Part shown: piece after piece, positions 27,094 through 36,804 of the stretch
How the letters are laid out: every line of letters begins with the position of its first letter
Position numbering within the stretch: the stretch's first letter is position 1
From: Gammaproteobacteria bacterium
GTDB lineage: Bacteria > Pseudomonadota > Gammaproteobacteria > JAJPIJ01
Direction of reading: 5' to 3'
Assembly (NCBI GenBank): GCA_022072255.1
Contig: JAJVHZ010000065.1
Coordinates: forward strand, 1 to 64,000
DNA length: 64,000 nucleotides
The notes under the pieces: model-generated
Databases searched by the model: none
The model's input: the letters and a program-made list of their open reading frames with translations, nothing else
What the model was told of the DNA's origin: nothing
Position numbers and translations under genes: made by a program

Positions 27094-28209
27094 ATGAACG
27101 CAAGCGATTGTTTTGAAACGCGCCACCTGGTTTTCATAGCAGCTTTTGAAATGTCCCTAACTGAATTATTACCCCAATCAAAAATAGAGCCTCTTGAAGA
27201 TTTCGCGCGGCGATTGCTTCTTCGCCCTTTCATCGCGCCGCTGCCGCTTCGCAACGGCCACGCGATGACGATCATCGGGACACAGCGCCCGCGCGGATTT
27301 TCCATTTTCAAACATCCATTCGAGCGCCGCGAATTTCAGACGGAACCCGCCACACGAGTCGTCGCATATTGCCACTGGCAGGCGGAACGGAGAGAGCGTC
27401 CGACGGCGATGGTCATTCATGGGCTGGAAGGTTCGTCGGAAGGAAATTACGTGCTCGGCGTTGCGAGCAAGGCGTTCGACGCGGGCTTCAATGTGTTGCG
27501 TTACAACGTGCGCGGTTGTGGCGGGACGGGGCGCCTCTCCCCGAAGCTTTATCACTCTGGCCTGACTGTTGATCTGCATCACGTGACGCGCGAATTGATC
27601 GAACGCGACCGGCTGCCCGAGTTGTTTCTGATCGGCTTTTCGATGGGCGGCAACCAGTCGCTGAAATTCGCGGGCGAACTCGGCGATGGCGCGCCGCCTG
27701 AATTGAAAGGCGTCTGCGCGATCAGCCCGCCGATTTGTCTGGAATCGTGCGCGCACGCGATTGCCCGGCGCGAAAACTGGATTTACGAAATCAGGTTTTT
27801 GAGAAGCCTGCGCCGGACGATGATCGAAAAAGACCGCCTCTTTCCCGGCGTCTACGACCTCAGCCGGATGCGCGAGGTTCGACATCTGTGGGATTGGGAC
27901 GAGATGTTTCAACATCACAATGGGTTCAATGGAGCGCAGGATTATTACGCAAAAGCAAGCTCGCTTCCGTTCATCGAGCGCGTTCGCGTTCCGACTTTGA
28001 TCATTCACGCGAAGGATGATCCGTTCATTCCCTTCGAGCCTTTCACCGACAAACGGATCGCTGAGAATCCGCATGTGCTGCTTGTTGCGCCGAGACACGG
28101 AGGACACGTAGCGTTTTGCGGAGTGCGGCAGGCGGATGAAAACCGCGCCTGGGCCGAGAACCGCGCGGTGGAGTTTTGCAATTTGCTTTCGCGCGCGACG
28201 CGTGGCTGA
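27094..28209 (+). CDS. Alpha/beta hydrolase, YheT-like
   Basis: The start is uncertain: ATGs lie at 27013, 27094 and 27151, and none has a strong ribosome site; 27094 is chosen because 27013 overlaps the divergent gene. Visible features are [20 protein letters not shown] near the N-terminus, the strand [15 protein letters not shown], an oxyanion-region motif [10 protein letters not shown], the nucleophile elbow GFSMGGNQS (serine) and the acid/base segment [14 protein letters not shown] with a later GGHVAF histidine. This is the catalytic layout of the YheT family of cytoplasmic esterases. The substrate is unknown. It ends 35 bases before the CNNM-like gene and may be co-transcribed with it. 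Confidence 0.88.
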   Translation: MNASDCFETRHLVFIAAFEMSLTELLPQSKIEPLEDFARRLLLRPFIAPLPLRNGHAMTIIGTQRPRGFSIFKHPFERREFQTEPATRVVAYCHWQAERRERPTAMVIHGLEGSSEGNYVLGVASKAFDAGFNVLRYNVRGCGGTGRLSPKLYHSGLTVDLHHVTRELIERDRLPELFLIGFSMGGNQSLKFAGELGDGAPPELKGVCAISPPICLESCAHAIARRENWIYEIRFLRSLRRTMIEKDRLFPGVYDLSRMREVRHLWDWDEMFQHHNGFNGAQDYYAKASSLPFIERVRVPTLIIHAKDDPFIPFEPFTDKRIAENPHVLLVAPRHGGHVAFCGVRQADENRAWAENRAVEFCNLLSRATRG

Positions 28210-28243
28210 TTGCCGGTCGCTACGATATAATTCCGCGCCTTCT

Positions 28244-29596
28244 ATGTTATGGGTTTCCCTCAAAATACTTGCTGTCCTGATCCTGGTGCTCGCGAACGGC
28301 TTCTTTGTCGCTGTGGAGTTTGCGCTGGTCAGCGTCCGCCGCTCGAAGATTGAGACTCTGGCGGCTGCGGGCAAAAGCGGAGCCAGGTCGGTATTGCGCG
28401 CTTTGGATCGTCTCGATGCGATGCTCTCGGCCAGCCAGTTCGGCATCACCATCGCCAGTCTCGCGCTCGGCGCGGTCGGCGAATCCACGCTCGCCCATCT
28501 GCTTGAACCGATCTTGTCGGACATTCTCCCGCCGAGATTATCGGTTTTGATCGCGCATTCGATTGCCGTCGCCATCGCGCTGGCCGTGATCACGTACCTG
28601 CATCTGGTTCTGGGCGAATATGCGCCGAAGGCTCTGGCGATTGAAAAAGCTGAGCCTATAGCTATGGCGACGGCGCGTTGGATGGAACTGTTCTACAAAA
28701 CCTTCAAGCCATTCATCTGGCTGATCAACGTTTCCGGCATCAAGTTCCTCAAACTCTTTGGAGTTGATTTCAGGCCGGGCCATCACACCGTCTACACCGA
28801 GGAAGAGCTTCGCCACCTAATCAACCTGAGCCATCAGTCGGGCCATTTGCAACAGGAAGAGACGAAGCTGATTCATAACGTCTTCGAATTCGCAGACCTG
28901 ACCGCGCGCGAAATCATGATCCCGCGCATCGAGGTCGTGGCGCTCGAACAACGCGCCAGTTTTGAAGACGTCGTGCGCCAGTTTCAGGCGTCGGGTTATT
29001 CGCGGTTGCCTGTTTACAGCGGAAATTTCGATGAAATAGTCGGCGTATTGCACAGCAAGGACGTGATGCCGTTCCTGCTCAAGAAGCATGAATTCGATCT
29101 GGAAAAAGTCATGCGCCAGCCGGCCTTCATTCCCGACACGGCGCGGCTTGGCGACGTGTTGCAGCATCTGCAAAAGAGCAGCGTGCATCTGGCGATAGTC
29201 GTTGACGAACACAGCGGCGTCGAAGGCATTTTGACGCTCGAAGATTTGCTGGAAGAGATTGTCGGCGAGATTCAGGACGAACACGACGAAGCGTTGATCG
29301 CCAAGCTCAGCCAGAGCAGCGAAGGCGTCTTCAGCATTGACGCCGGAATGACCATCCGCGAAGCCAATCGCAAATTCGATCTCAAACTGCCCGAATCTGA
29401 CGATTACACGACGGTCGCCGGGTTTCTGATCGCGCGCGCCGGACGGTTGCTCAATCAGGGCGACACGGTCGAACACAACGCGACGCGCTTCACAGTCGAA
29501 CGCGTCGCGCGACGCCGCATCACGCGAGTCAGGATGGAACATCAATCCAAAGAAGTCGCGGTTGACGCCGATGCGTCAGTGGATGCGCGCAAGTAA
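28244..29596 (+). CDS. CNNM/HlyC/CorC-family membrane protein with CBS pair
   Basis: From ATG 28244 the 450-residue protein has the CNNM transmembrane domain in residues 1-190 ([19 protein letters not shown] and [17 protein letters not shown]), then two CBS domains ([17 protein letters not shown] and [19 protein letters not shown]) and a C-terminal CorC/HlyC domain ([18 protein letters not shown]). The family is linked to magnesium or other cation handling at the inner membrane; older 'haemolysin' names are misleading. Motifs and length are complete. A strong bidirectional terminator follows, shared with the opposing TonB-dependent receptor gene. Confidence 0.92.
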   Translation: MLWVSLKILAVLILVLANGFFVAVEFALVSVRRSKIETLAAAGKSGARSVLRALDRLDAMLSASQFGITIASLALGAVGESTLAHLLEPILSDILPPRLSVLIAHSIAVAIALAVITYLHLVLGEYAPKALAIEKAEPIAMATARWMELFYKTFKPFIWLINVSGIKFLKLFGVDFRPGHHTVYTEEELRHLINLSHQSGHLQQEETKLIHNVFEFADLTAREIMIPRIEVVALEQRASFEDVVRQFQASGYSRLPVYSGNFDEIVGVLHSKDVMPFLLKKHEFDLEKVMRQPAFIPDTARLGDVLQHLQKSSVHLAIVVDEHSGVEGILTLEDLLEEIVGEIQDEHDEALIAKLSQSSEGVFSIDAGMTIREANRKFDLKLPESDDYTTVAGFLIARAGRLLNQGDTVEHNATRFTVERVARRRITRVRMEHQSKEVAVDADASVDARK

Positions 29597-29646
29597 GGCG
29601 CGGTTGAGATTGGCGGACGGTTTGAAATACAGCCGCAATCAAAAAC

Positions 29647-29677
29647 AAAAGCGGAGGCCACAGCGGCCTCCGCTTTT
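29647..29677. terminator. Bidirectional terminator between CNNM-like and TonB-receptor genes
   Basis: AAAAGCGGAGGCC and GGCCTCCGCTTTT pair over 13 bp with a 5-base loop; both strands end in a T run. The two flanking genes converge here. Confidence 0.9.
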
Positions 29678-29706
29678 CAGTTTTCAGGCTTTCAGCTTCC
29701 CGGTTT

Positions 29707-32700
29707 TTAGAACTGGAGGCGCAAGCCGATCTGCACTTGCCGCTCGCGGTAGAGCGTGCCTCCCGCTTCGGTGATCGAGCCGAAAGCGTTGTTGAACACG
29801 AGCGCGCCGCTGCTCAGGTTGTACATCGTGCTATTGATTCCGGTGATATGCGTGGCGTTGGGCAGATTGAATACTTCGCCCAGGAATTCCACATTCACCT
29901 TCTCTTTGATGTAGAAGCGGCGAGACAGGCGCAGATCAAGGTTCTTCACCGTCGGGCCGGTAAAGGCGTTGCGTTCAAGCAAGCCCACCAGACGGTTCTG
30001 TCCGCCCGACCGGTTCAGACTGCCCGCGCCGCCGTTGCTGCCCGACACCGAACCATCGTACGGAAGCCCGGTGTAGATTTGGTAGATCGGCGCGATTGAC
30101 CAGCCATCCGCCAATGCGTTGAGAACGCTGTTGCCCGTCTTCACGCGCGGCGCATAAACCATGCTGGCCACAAATTTGTGACGGCGGTCGAAATTCGAAC
30201 GTCCGCGGTCCGCTCCCGTGTCGAAGACGTTGTATGGAGCGTTGTTCGTTGTGAAGGTGATTGATTGCTGCAATGTGTCGGTCGCCTTCGACAACGTGTA
30301 ACTGGCCTGGAACTGCAAGCCTCCTGATAATCGGCGATTAGCCTGCAGAACGAACGCGTTGTATTCGGACTTCACCTTGCTGGCGATTTCGGTGAGCTGC
30401 GCGTAGGTGGTCAACGGACGCGTTGTCGCGAAGACCGGAATCGTCAATGACTTCCCATTGAACGGCCCGCCATTGATAGCAAAGGTCTGCGTGGCTGTTG
30501 GCGCCGTCAGGTTGCGGTCATAGAAGGTGGGCAACCTGCGCCCGATGCTGCCCAGATACGAGGCAGATACGGTCGTATCCCGCCCTACCTGACGCTCGAT
30601 GATCAAGTCGAACTGGTGAATCTCCGGATTGCCGAAATCTTTGGCGAAGAATTGGATCGCGCCCGTTCCGGCGGGCGCGGAAGCCAGCACGTTCGGGAAG
30701 ATCGGAGCGGTTGACGTTGCCCCCGAAAGGCTGATCTGGCTTTGTCCCGCCGGGTTGCCGGTGTTGACCAGAGCGTTGTAGATGGTGGAATTGATCAGGC
30801 GCCCGTAATACAGACCATATCCGCCGCGAATCGAAGTTTTGCCATCGCCGAAAACATCTGCGGCAAAGCCGACGCGCGGCCCGAAGTTATTCTTGTCATT
30901 CGGCATGAACGAAGTCGCCTCCTTCACTGTCCGGCCGATGTTCGGAATAACATCTGTGGAGGCGTTCGGGATTTGAGGATCCGGCAACGCCTGATATTCG
31001 TAACGCAGGCCCAGGTTGATGGTCACGCGCGGCAGGAATTTCCAATCGTATTGCGCGTAGAAGTTATAGTCGGTCGTCGTCAACTCCGCCCCTTGAGGCC
31101 CGAAGCCCTGATTGAAGTTGCTGGTGTAGCATTTGCCGCGCGTGCGCGTGCTGTTGACGCAAGTGACAGTTGCGGCCAGCGGCGTCTTCCAGTTGACGTA
31201 GTCAATAATGAAGTCATTGATGTTGTTGTAAGAGTAAGCGCCGCTCTCGTTGCGCAGGTTGAGCAGAACGTCGTTGACGCGATTGATATCCACACCGAAT
31301 TTCAGCGTGCTTGCTCCCAGCGAAACAGTCACGTTGTCGGTGAATTGCTGGCGCTTCTCTTCCGGATACTTCGGACGTTCCAGGAATGTCGGCTTGCCGA
31401 ATTCGAGGCCGTTGGTCAGGAAGACGTCAGGCGCGCTGCCGTTGAGAGCGGTGCGCGGTTCGCCGGGCAGCGGCGTCTGGCTGACCTGATATTCCAGATC
31501 GCGCGCGATCTGGACGCGGAATTCATTGACGATGTTCGAGGACAACGTTGACATCAAACGCGCCGTGCCCCAGTCAACCTTGACGAAATCGTCGCCGAAG
31601 CTGGCGCGGCCGCGCGTGTTGGTCGCTTGTGTCTGAATGCCCGCCGGAGAATCCCAGCGCAGACGATTGTAGTTGATCGAGAATGTATTCTTGCTGTTCA
31701 CCTGCCAGTCAATTTTGGGCAGGAGGAGCAGTTGATCGCCTTTGCGCGGAACCGTGCCGGTCAGAGAATTGAGAAAGGCCAGCGTGTCGTCAATCTGCTG
31801 GTTGGTCAAATTGCGCGGAGCGGCTGTCAGGGCCGTGCGGTTGACAGTGTTCAGGTATGTCGGGCTGGAAAAGATGCCCAACCCGGGGAAATTGCGTTTC
31901 TGTTGATCGTAGCTGAAGAAGAAGAACAGCTTGTCCTTCTTGATTGGCCCGCCAAGCGTGCCGCCGAACTGGTGGCGCACATCTTCGGGCTTGATGCCGA
32001 CGACCGTCGAGACGCCGTTATTCAACACTGATCGGAAGGCCAGAGGGTTGCGCGCGCCCCACTCATTGTTGCGCTGGAAATAGAATGCGTCGCCGTGGAG
32101 TTCGTTGGTTCCGCTCTTGGTCACGGCGTTGGTCACGCCGCCCGCCGCGCGGCCATACTCGGCGGAGTAGTTCGACGTGTTGACCTGGAACTCGCGGATC
32201 GCCGATTGGCTGATCGAATAACTGATGCGGGTGCGGCCACGCTCTTCGCCGAAGAACGCCTGGTTGTTATCGCCGCCGTCCACCGTGTTGTTGTTCAGCA
32301 GGCCCGATATGCCGCGGAAACTGAGCAGGCCGAAGCTGCCGTCGGGCACTACGCTGGGCGTCAGGATGACGAAGTTCGACCAGCGGCGCCCATTGATCGG
32401 CAATTCATTGATGGCGGTTTGGTTGATGTTGGAGGTGAATTCTTTGGATTCGGTATTGACCGCTCCGGCGCTGGCGACGATGTCTACGGTGGCCTCAGCC
32501 GCGCCGACGCGCAATCCGGCGTCAACGCTGGTCAGGCGTCCGACCTCGACCACCAGCCGATCCCGCTTGTATTCGGAAAATCCGGGGGCGGAGATGGTCA
32601 CGCTGTAGACGCCCGGTTGAAGGTTGCTGAAGCGGAAGCGTCCGGAGCCGTCTGTGGTCGCGGTCTCCACTTTATTCGTGTCCAGGCTGCGCAGTGTGAC

Positions 32701-32859
32701 GGTCGCGTTCGGCACTGCCGCGCTGTTCGGATCGCTGACGCTGCCTCCGACCCCACCTGTTACTGCCGATTGAGCCAGCGCCAGGCTTCCGACGCACGTA
32801 AGCATGAGCGCGAAAATGGTGGCCAGGCAGGCCAAACGAACAGGGTTGATTTTGAACAT
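29707..32859 (-). CDS. Oar-like TonB-dependent outer-membrane receptor
   Basis: A 1050-residue protein with a signal peptide (residues 1-29, ending SLALAQ). A carboxypeptidase regulatory-like domain spans about 35-115 (VPNATVTLRSLDTNK and GRFRFSNLQPGVYSVTISAP). A plug region includes TESKEFTSNINQTAINELPI and YSAEYGRAAGGVTNAVTKSG. A long beta-barrel follows, rich in alternating aromatic strands such as NINLGLRYEYQALPDPQ, and the chain ends in RLQF, a typical outer-membrane C-terminal phenylalanine. This long type is very common in Acidobacteriota and is thought to take up large ligands such as glycans or peptides. GAGGCAGAC precedes the ATG. No neighbouring transport genes indicate a substrate. 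Confidence 0.92.
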   Translation of the reverse strand: MFKINPVRLACLATIFALMLTCVGSLALAQSAVTGGVGGSVSDPNSAAVPNATVTLRSLDTNKVETATTDGSGRFRFSNLQPGVYSVTISAPGFSEYKRDRLVVEVGRLTSVDAGLRVGAAEATVDIVASAGAVNTESKEFTSNINQTAINELPINGRRWSNFVILTPSVVPDGSFGLLSFRGISGLLNNNTVDGGDNNQAFFGEERGRTRISYSISQSAIREFQVNTSNYSAEYGRAAGGVTNAVTKSGTNELHGDAFYFQRNNEWGARNPLAFRSVLNNGVSTVVGIKPEDVRHQFGGTLGGPIKKDKLFFFFSYDQQKRNFPGLGIFSSPTYLNTVNRTALTAAPRNLTNQQIDDTLAFLNSLTGTVPRKGDQLLLLPKIDWQVNSKNTFSINYNRLRWDSPAGIQTQATNTRGRASFGDDFVKVDWGTARLMSTLSSNIVNEFRVQIARDLEYQVSQTPLPGEPRTALNGSAPDVFLTNGLEFGKPTFLERPKYPEEKRQQFTDNVTVSLGASTLKFGVDINRVNDVLLNLRNESGAYSYNNINDFIIDYVNWKTPLAATVTCVNSTRTRGKCYTSNFNQGFGPQGAELTTTDYNFYAQYDWKFLPRVTINLGLRYEYQALPDPQIPNASTDVIPNIGRTVKEATSFMPNDKNNFGPRVGFAADVFGDGKTSIRGGYGLYYGRLINSTIYNALVNTGNPAGQSQISLSGATSTAPIFPNVLASAPAGTGAIQFFAKDFGNPEIHQFDLIIERQVGRDTTVSASYLGSIGRRLPTFYDRNLTAPTATQTFAINGGPFNGKSLTIPVFATTRPLTTYAQLTEIASKVKSEYNAFVLQANRRLSGGLQFQASYTLSKATDTLQQSITFTTNNAPYNVFDTGADRGRSNFDRRHKFVASMVYAPRVKTGNSVLNALADGWSIAPIYQIYTGLPYDGSVSGSNGGAGSLNRSGGQNRLVGLLERNAFTGPTVKNLDLRLSRRFYIKEKVNVEFLGEVFNLPNATHITGINSTMYNLSSGALVFNNAFGSITEAGGTLYRERQVQIGLRLQF

Positions 32860-33207
32860 ATGTCTGCCTCACTTGTTAAGGAAAAGGGGACGAGTGTCCC
32901 GGCAAAAGATTTCGGACGAACGCCAGCCAAACGCCACGCATACGTCTCGAGTAGTCGCGAAAGCCGTTCAGATTTTCATCCCTGCTGGAGCCGACGGTCG
33001 GAAGTCGTTCGCGTATTCTTTTGTACGCTTTTCGTTTGGGCGGGCTGGAAAGCGCGATAGGAAAACCGCCTTGCCGCCAAAACTCAGTGAAGTCGTATTA
33101 CGAATAATCAGCCTTGTTGAATCAGGCCGTCAGGGTAAATCAGCATAAAAACAAGGTCAAGTTAATTGAGTGTCAAGAGACCTGGGCTTCTGATCCGCCG
33201 CCGCGCC
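32860..33207. other. Intergenic region upstream of the TonB-receptor gene
   Basis: About 350 bases without a convincing gene lie between the TonB-receptor start and the stop of the SH3 lipoprotein gene. It must hold the receptor's promoter. I see no strong hairpin or repeat. Confidence 0.6.
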
Positions 33208-34239
33208 TCATTTCGCCGTGTTATTTTTGGACGGCTTCGTGACTTTGACCTTGCCGCCTTCGAGCATCTCGACTGTATAGGTCAGCTTTTGCTCCTGTCC
33301 ATTTTTATCAACTGCGATCAGTTGAAAGTGGCCGCGGGTGCCATTCATCTTCATCGTGACGGGAAAGCGCCCCGCGATATCTTCACGGAACGGTGTGGAG
33401 TAATCGCGCGATTGCGGATCGTAAGCCAGAACTTTCACCCGGTCGAAATCAACGCCTTCGTCGCCGCCGAAGTTTTTGCGCTCCATCACCAGGAAATGAT
33501 CGCCCGATTTGCTGTCTTCGCCCGTCACGGTTCCGATTTTCTGCCAGCCTGTGATCCTGCGCCCGGTCGAAACGAAATAGACGATTTCGGGCGGGACTTC
33601 CAGTTCTACCGATCCGCCATAAATCCATCCGGCGGGCAGCACCGCGTAATCCTTCAGCCGCACTTCGTACCAGTTGTCATATTTGACGTTGTTATCCGAA
33701 TCTTCTTTCGTTTCGCCTTTATTGTCACCCTTGTTGTCAGTCGTTGCGGGGCGAGGTTTGCGTTCGCGCGCGACGATTTCGAGCGCGGTTCCCAGAGGCA
33801 GCAGCGTCGCCACGTTGTCGTCATCGCTGCGGTCAGGCGCGAGGCGCAGCTTCAATGTCGCCTTCGATCTGCCAATGGCCTGCGTGGGGATGTCTTTGAT
33901 CTCATCGGCGATCTTGCGCGACTTTTCCACGATCTCCTGCTTGACCAGATAGCGCGACTCGACCCAGCCTGATTCGCCGTTCGGCCCTTTCACTTTCGAC
34001 CAGTTGTCGCCGTCTTCGTCGTTCTCGCGGTCAGTGACCATGACCTGATCGCCGCTCTTCAACTCGCCGACTACGCGGGCGGCCTGAGCCGTCGAACTCT
34101 TCAGCCTTATCTTTTCAGGCACGATGAACGCTTTTTCGCTGAGCGACGAGCCTTCAGAGCAGGAGATCAGGAAGGCGGCGGGTAAAAAAATTACGGCAAA
34201 GCGAAAGTAGAGCCGAACGCAACCGAGAAACCACTTCAT
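33208..34239 (-). CDS. SH3-domain lipoprotein
   Basis: A 343-residue protein. Residues 1-27 form a lipoprotein signal with lipobox LISC, so the mature form should be membrane-attached. Two bacterial SH3-like domains follow: one near residues 42-100 (IRLKSSTAQAARVVGELKSG and WSKVKGPNGESGWVESRYL), the second around 125-215 (LRLAPDRSDDDNVATLLPLG through NWYEVRL and AGWIYGGSVEL). A lysine/asparagine-rich linker (TDNKGDNKGETKEDSDNNVK) interrupts the second. The C-terminal 120 residues form another beta-rich domain. Such proteins often bind peptidoglycan or envelope partners; here the function is not known. Confidence 0.82.
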   Translation of the reverse strand: MKWFLGCVRLYFRFAVIFLPAAFLISCSEGSSLSEKAFIVPEKIRLKSSTAQAARVVGELKSGDQVMVTDRENDEDGDNWSKVKGPNGESGWVESRYLVKQEIVEKSRKIADEIKDIPTQAIGRSKATLKLRLAPDRSDDDNVATLLPLGTALEIVARERKPRPATTDNKGDNKGETKEDSDNNVKYDNWYEVRLKDYAVLPAGWIYGGSVELEVPPEIVYFVSTGRRITGWQKIGTVTGEDSKSGDHFLVMERKNFGGDEGVDFDRVKVLAYDPQSRDYSTPFREDIAGRFPVTMKMNGTRGHFQLIAVDKNGQEQKLTYTVEMLEGGKVKVTKPSKNNTAK

Positions 34240-34499
34240 TGCTTTCCCTCGAAATAGGAACTTGAGATTCTTCAGTAAGGATTCTAGTAAGCAGCGTGAA
34301 GTTTACAGGAAGAGAATCAAAAGGCACAGCGATTCCCGGCTTGGAAAAATCAACAGGGATGAATGAGATTGGATTGGCTGAAAAACTTGGGAGTGGAGTC
34401 GTCATCGCGTGGCTTAATCCCAGCGAAAGCCCAGAAGCCGGGGGTATTCCTGCAATGACGCGACCGCTCCCAAGATCGTGATGAATCGGCAAATGGCGG

Positions 34500-34541
34500 G
34501 ATTCAAGGGGAGACGAAGCTCGCTTCATCTCCCCTTGAATC
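34500..34541. terminator. Terminator-like hairpin after the VCG-repeat protein gene
   Basis: GATTCAAGGGGAGA and TCTCCCCTTGAATC, with GAAGC/GCTTC inside, form a stem of about 20 bp with a two-base loop and one wobble pair. There is no long T tract. A second, weaker inverted pair (CTTGGGAG near 34388, CTCCCAAG near 34465) lies to its left. No gene is seen in 34240-34563. Confidence 0.65.
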
Positions 34542-34563
34542 GCTTCTTAATCAACCTCGCCGT

Positions 34564-36804
34564 TTAGCAGCGCGCGTTGAGCAGAGCCAGTATTTGCGCA
34601 ATCGGAATCATGTCCGCCGTGCGATTTTGTCTGATCGCCAATTGCGCCTGCATATACAGCGTGTCGAGCAGTGAGTCCGGGGACAGCGTTACGCCGTTGC
34701 TCAGTGTGACGGGTTGGAATTGGACGCCGGAACATCTGAGCGGACTCCAGAACGTGTTGAAGACCACCGGCGACGCTGTTCCGCCCGCAAAAGCCAGACT
34801 CAATTGTGTCGCGACGAATTGCTGGTTGATCTGACCCAGCGGTCCTCCGCCTCCCTGCAGCGCGATGCGAATCTGATCCTTGCTGCGCTGGATGCTGACG
34901 GGGTTGTTGAAATTGACGCCGCCGATCAGAATCGAGCCGTTCGGCAGATAATCGAGCCTGAGCAGGAAGAACGACGAATCGCGGTAGCAGATCGTATCGC
35001 ATTTGATCGGCATTGGTGGCGGCGTCGGCGTAGGCGTCGGATCCGGCGTCGGCGTAGGCGACGGAGTTGGAGTCGGCGACGGAGTTGGAGTCGGAGTTGG
35101 AGTCGGCGATGGAGTCGGAGTCGGAGTCGGAGTCGGCTGCAGGAAGCAGCCGTTGCAAACTACGCCACAGACCGCTCCGGTCGGAAACATGCCGTTACCG
35201 CCGGTTTGCATTCCTGATCCCTCGGTCAAACCGCCCATACGTTTAACCACGACATATTGCGGCACGAACGTGGTCATTCCCACGCCGCCCATTCGCTTGA
35301 TGTCAACGCCCATCTGGAAACATCCGTTGAGCGGCGAGTTCGGGTTCATCGAGAAAATAAGCGTCAGTTGCGGAGACCGGACTCCGCTCGTCCCCGCCGG
35401 ACTCAGCAATGGGATGAAATAACCGGCGCCGAACGGGCCATTTCCGTTCATCAGCAAAGTGATGTCAGGATGTAACTGATTGAGCATCAGCCCGCCGTTT
35501 TGCACCGTGAACATCGCCAGAACGTGATGGTTGGTTCCGTTGGGATTCTCAGTGAAGAGCGTGACCATGTCGCCTTCGGTTTCGCCTTTGGTCGCAATCT
35601 CGAAAACTACGTCCCAGAAGCTGTCCGTGCAGGAGACCGCATGCAGCGTGGTGTTTTGTCCCATCGCCGTGACCCCCTGAGGCTTGGTCCCAAGGAAAGC
35701 TGGATTGCCGAATGTCACCGGGTTGACGTTGAAGACTGCGCCATTGGCCGCGCTCGATGACACGGTGAATACTATCGGTTTCGGCAGCAGGAATGTGTCG
35801 TCCTGGTCGTCAACGGCGCCGTGCACTATCAGAGGCGCTGTGAATTGCAGACAGCCGGCGTCGCCTCCGGTAGCGGAACTGCCCGCGGAAATGTGGCCGC
35901 CACTGAGCGCCAGCGGCGAAATACAGACATTAGATCCAATCGCGATGTTGTTCTGGCCGGGGATGGCCACGCCGGGGGCGATTGGAAGGGTCACGCCACC
36001 AATCGTGATCGAGCCTGCCACGCCACCCAACGCCTGCTGGAAGGCCGTTACAATGCCGCAAACCTTCGAGGCTCCGCCCGGATTAGCGGCGATGGAGCTG
36101 GGCGTGATCAACTGGCCGTTCACATCGAGGATGCCTTGCAGACACACATTCGATCCGGGAGCCGTGTTCCCGATACCGACGCCGGCGCCGATGGTGAAAT
36201 TCAAACCGCCTACGGAGAGTGATCCGGCGGAATTACTGGTGGCGGCTTGAAAACCGGAAACGCCCCCGCAAGCCAGAATCGGCGAAACCGTGTTCACCTG
36301 AATGGCGCTGGGGCTGGTGATCTGGCCCGCGCCGTTGAGCGTGGCGGTCAAACACATGTTCGACCCGACCGAGATCAGCATTTGATTGGCGATTGTCTTG
36401 CCCGCAGCGATGGCGTAACTGGACGAGCCGATTGAAATGGCGCCCTGAGTTTGAAAAGTGGAGGGCGTGAAACTGTTGATTCCCCCGCAGACGCTTACTG
36501 TCGCGCCGGCGACCTTGCTGGGAGGAATGATTTGATTGCTGCCATTAAAAGTCAGATCAAGGCAGACACTGGCTCCGAATTGCAAAATGGCCTGACCGCC
36601 GATGGTGGCGCCGGGCGCAATCGCATAGGTCGTTGCGTCTATTCTGAGTGAACCTGCGGTGGTCGCTGTAGCAGGGGTGAAGTTTAGTACCTGACCGCAA
36701 ACTGCGACCGTCGTGTTTGCTGATACCAGGGAAGGCGCCCATTTGGCGATGACCGCAAGGCCGACCGCCAAACATAATGTGAGTAGAGTGGTTTTCATTT
36801 TCAT
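34564..36804 (-). CDS. Secreted VCG-repeat protein with Pro-Thr linker
   Basis: The ATG at 36804, with CAGGAGAT upstream, gives 746 residues and a signal peptide (MKMKTTLLTLCLAVGLAVIA). Four tandem units of about 70 residues follow. Each starts with a Cys-Gly pair (VCGQVLNFTPATATTAGSLR, VCGGINSFTPSTFQTQGAIS, ACGGVSGFQAATSNSAGSLS, VCGIVTAFQQALGGVAGSIT) and carries a second cysteine later, so each may hold a disulfide. Around residues 570-620 is a proline-threonine linker of roughly 25 PT/PS pairs, and a C-terminal domain ends in NARC. I do not recognise the family. It is probably exported; a surface or adhesion role is inference. A terminator-like hairpin follows its stop. Confidence 0.75.
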   Translation of the reverse strand: MKMKTTLLTLCLAVGLAVIAKWAPSLVSANTTVAVCGQVLNFTPATATTAGSLRIDATTYAIAPGATIGGQAILQFGASVCLDLTFNGSNQIIPPSKVAGATVSVCGGINSFTPSTFQTQGAISIGSSSYAIAAGKTIANQMLISVGSNMCLTATLNGAGQITSPSAIQVNTVSPILACGGVSGFQAATSNSAGSLSVGGLNFTIGAGVGIGNTAPGSNVCLQGILDVNGQLITPSSIAANPGGASKVCGIVTAFQQALGGVAGSITIGGVTLPIAPGVAIPGQNNIAIGSNVCISPLALSGGHISAGSSATGGDAGCLQFTAPLIVHGAVDDQDDTFLLPKPIVFTVSSSAANGAVFNVNPVTFGNPAFLGTKPQGVTAMGQNTTLHAVSCTDSFWDVVFEIATKGETEGDMVTLFTENPNGTNHHVLAMFTVQNGGLMLNQLHPDITLLMNGNGPFGAGYFIPLLSPAGTSGVRSPQLTLIFSMNPNSPLNGCFQMGVDIKRMGGVGMTTFVPQYVVVKRMGGLTEGSGMQTGGNGMFPTGAVCGVVCNGCFLQPTPTPTPTPSPTPTPTPTPSPTPTPSPTPTPDPTPTPTPPPMPIKCDTICYRDSSFFLLRLDYLPNGSILIGGVNFNNPVSIQRSKDQIRIALQGGGGPLGQINQQFVATQLSLAFAGGTASPVVFNTFWSPLRCSGVQFQPVTLSNGVTLSPDSLLDTLYMQAQLAIRQNRTADMIPIAQILALLNARC
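35029..35142. repeat. Hexanucleotide microsatellite encoding the Pro-Thr linker
   Basis: Imperfect copies of GGAGTC, GGCGTC and GGAGTT run for more than 110 bases, read on the minus strand as Pro-Thr/Pro-Ser codons. Because the unit is six bases, gain or loss of copies keeps the frame and would change linker length among strains. Confidence 0.85.

Noticed and set aside
31080-33060. Several plus-strand frames across the TonB-receptor gene
   Set aside because: They overlap a well-supported receptor gene and show no family resemblance.
35003-35422. Gly-Val-rich plus-strand frame over the microsatellite
   Set aside because: It is the reverse reading of the Pro-Thr linker repeat.
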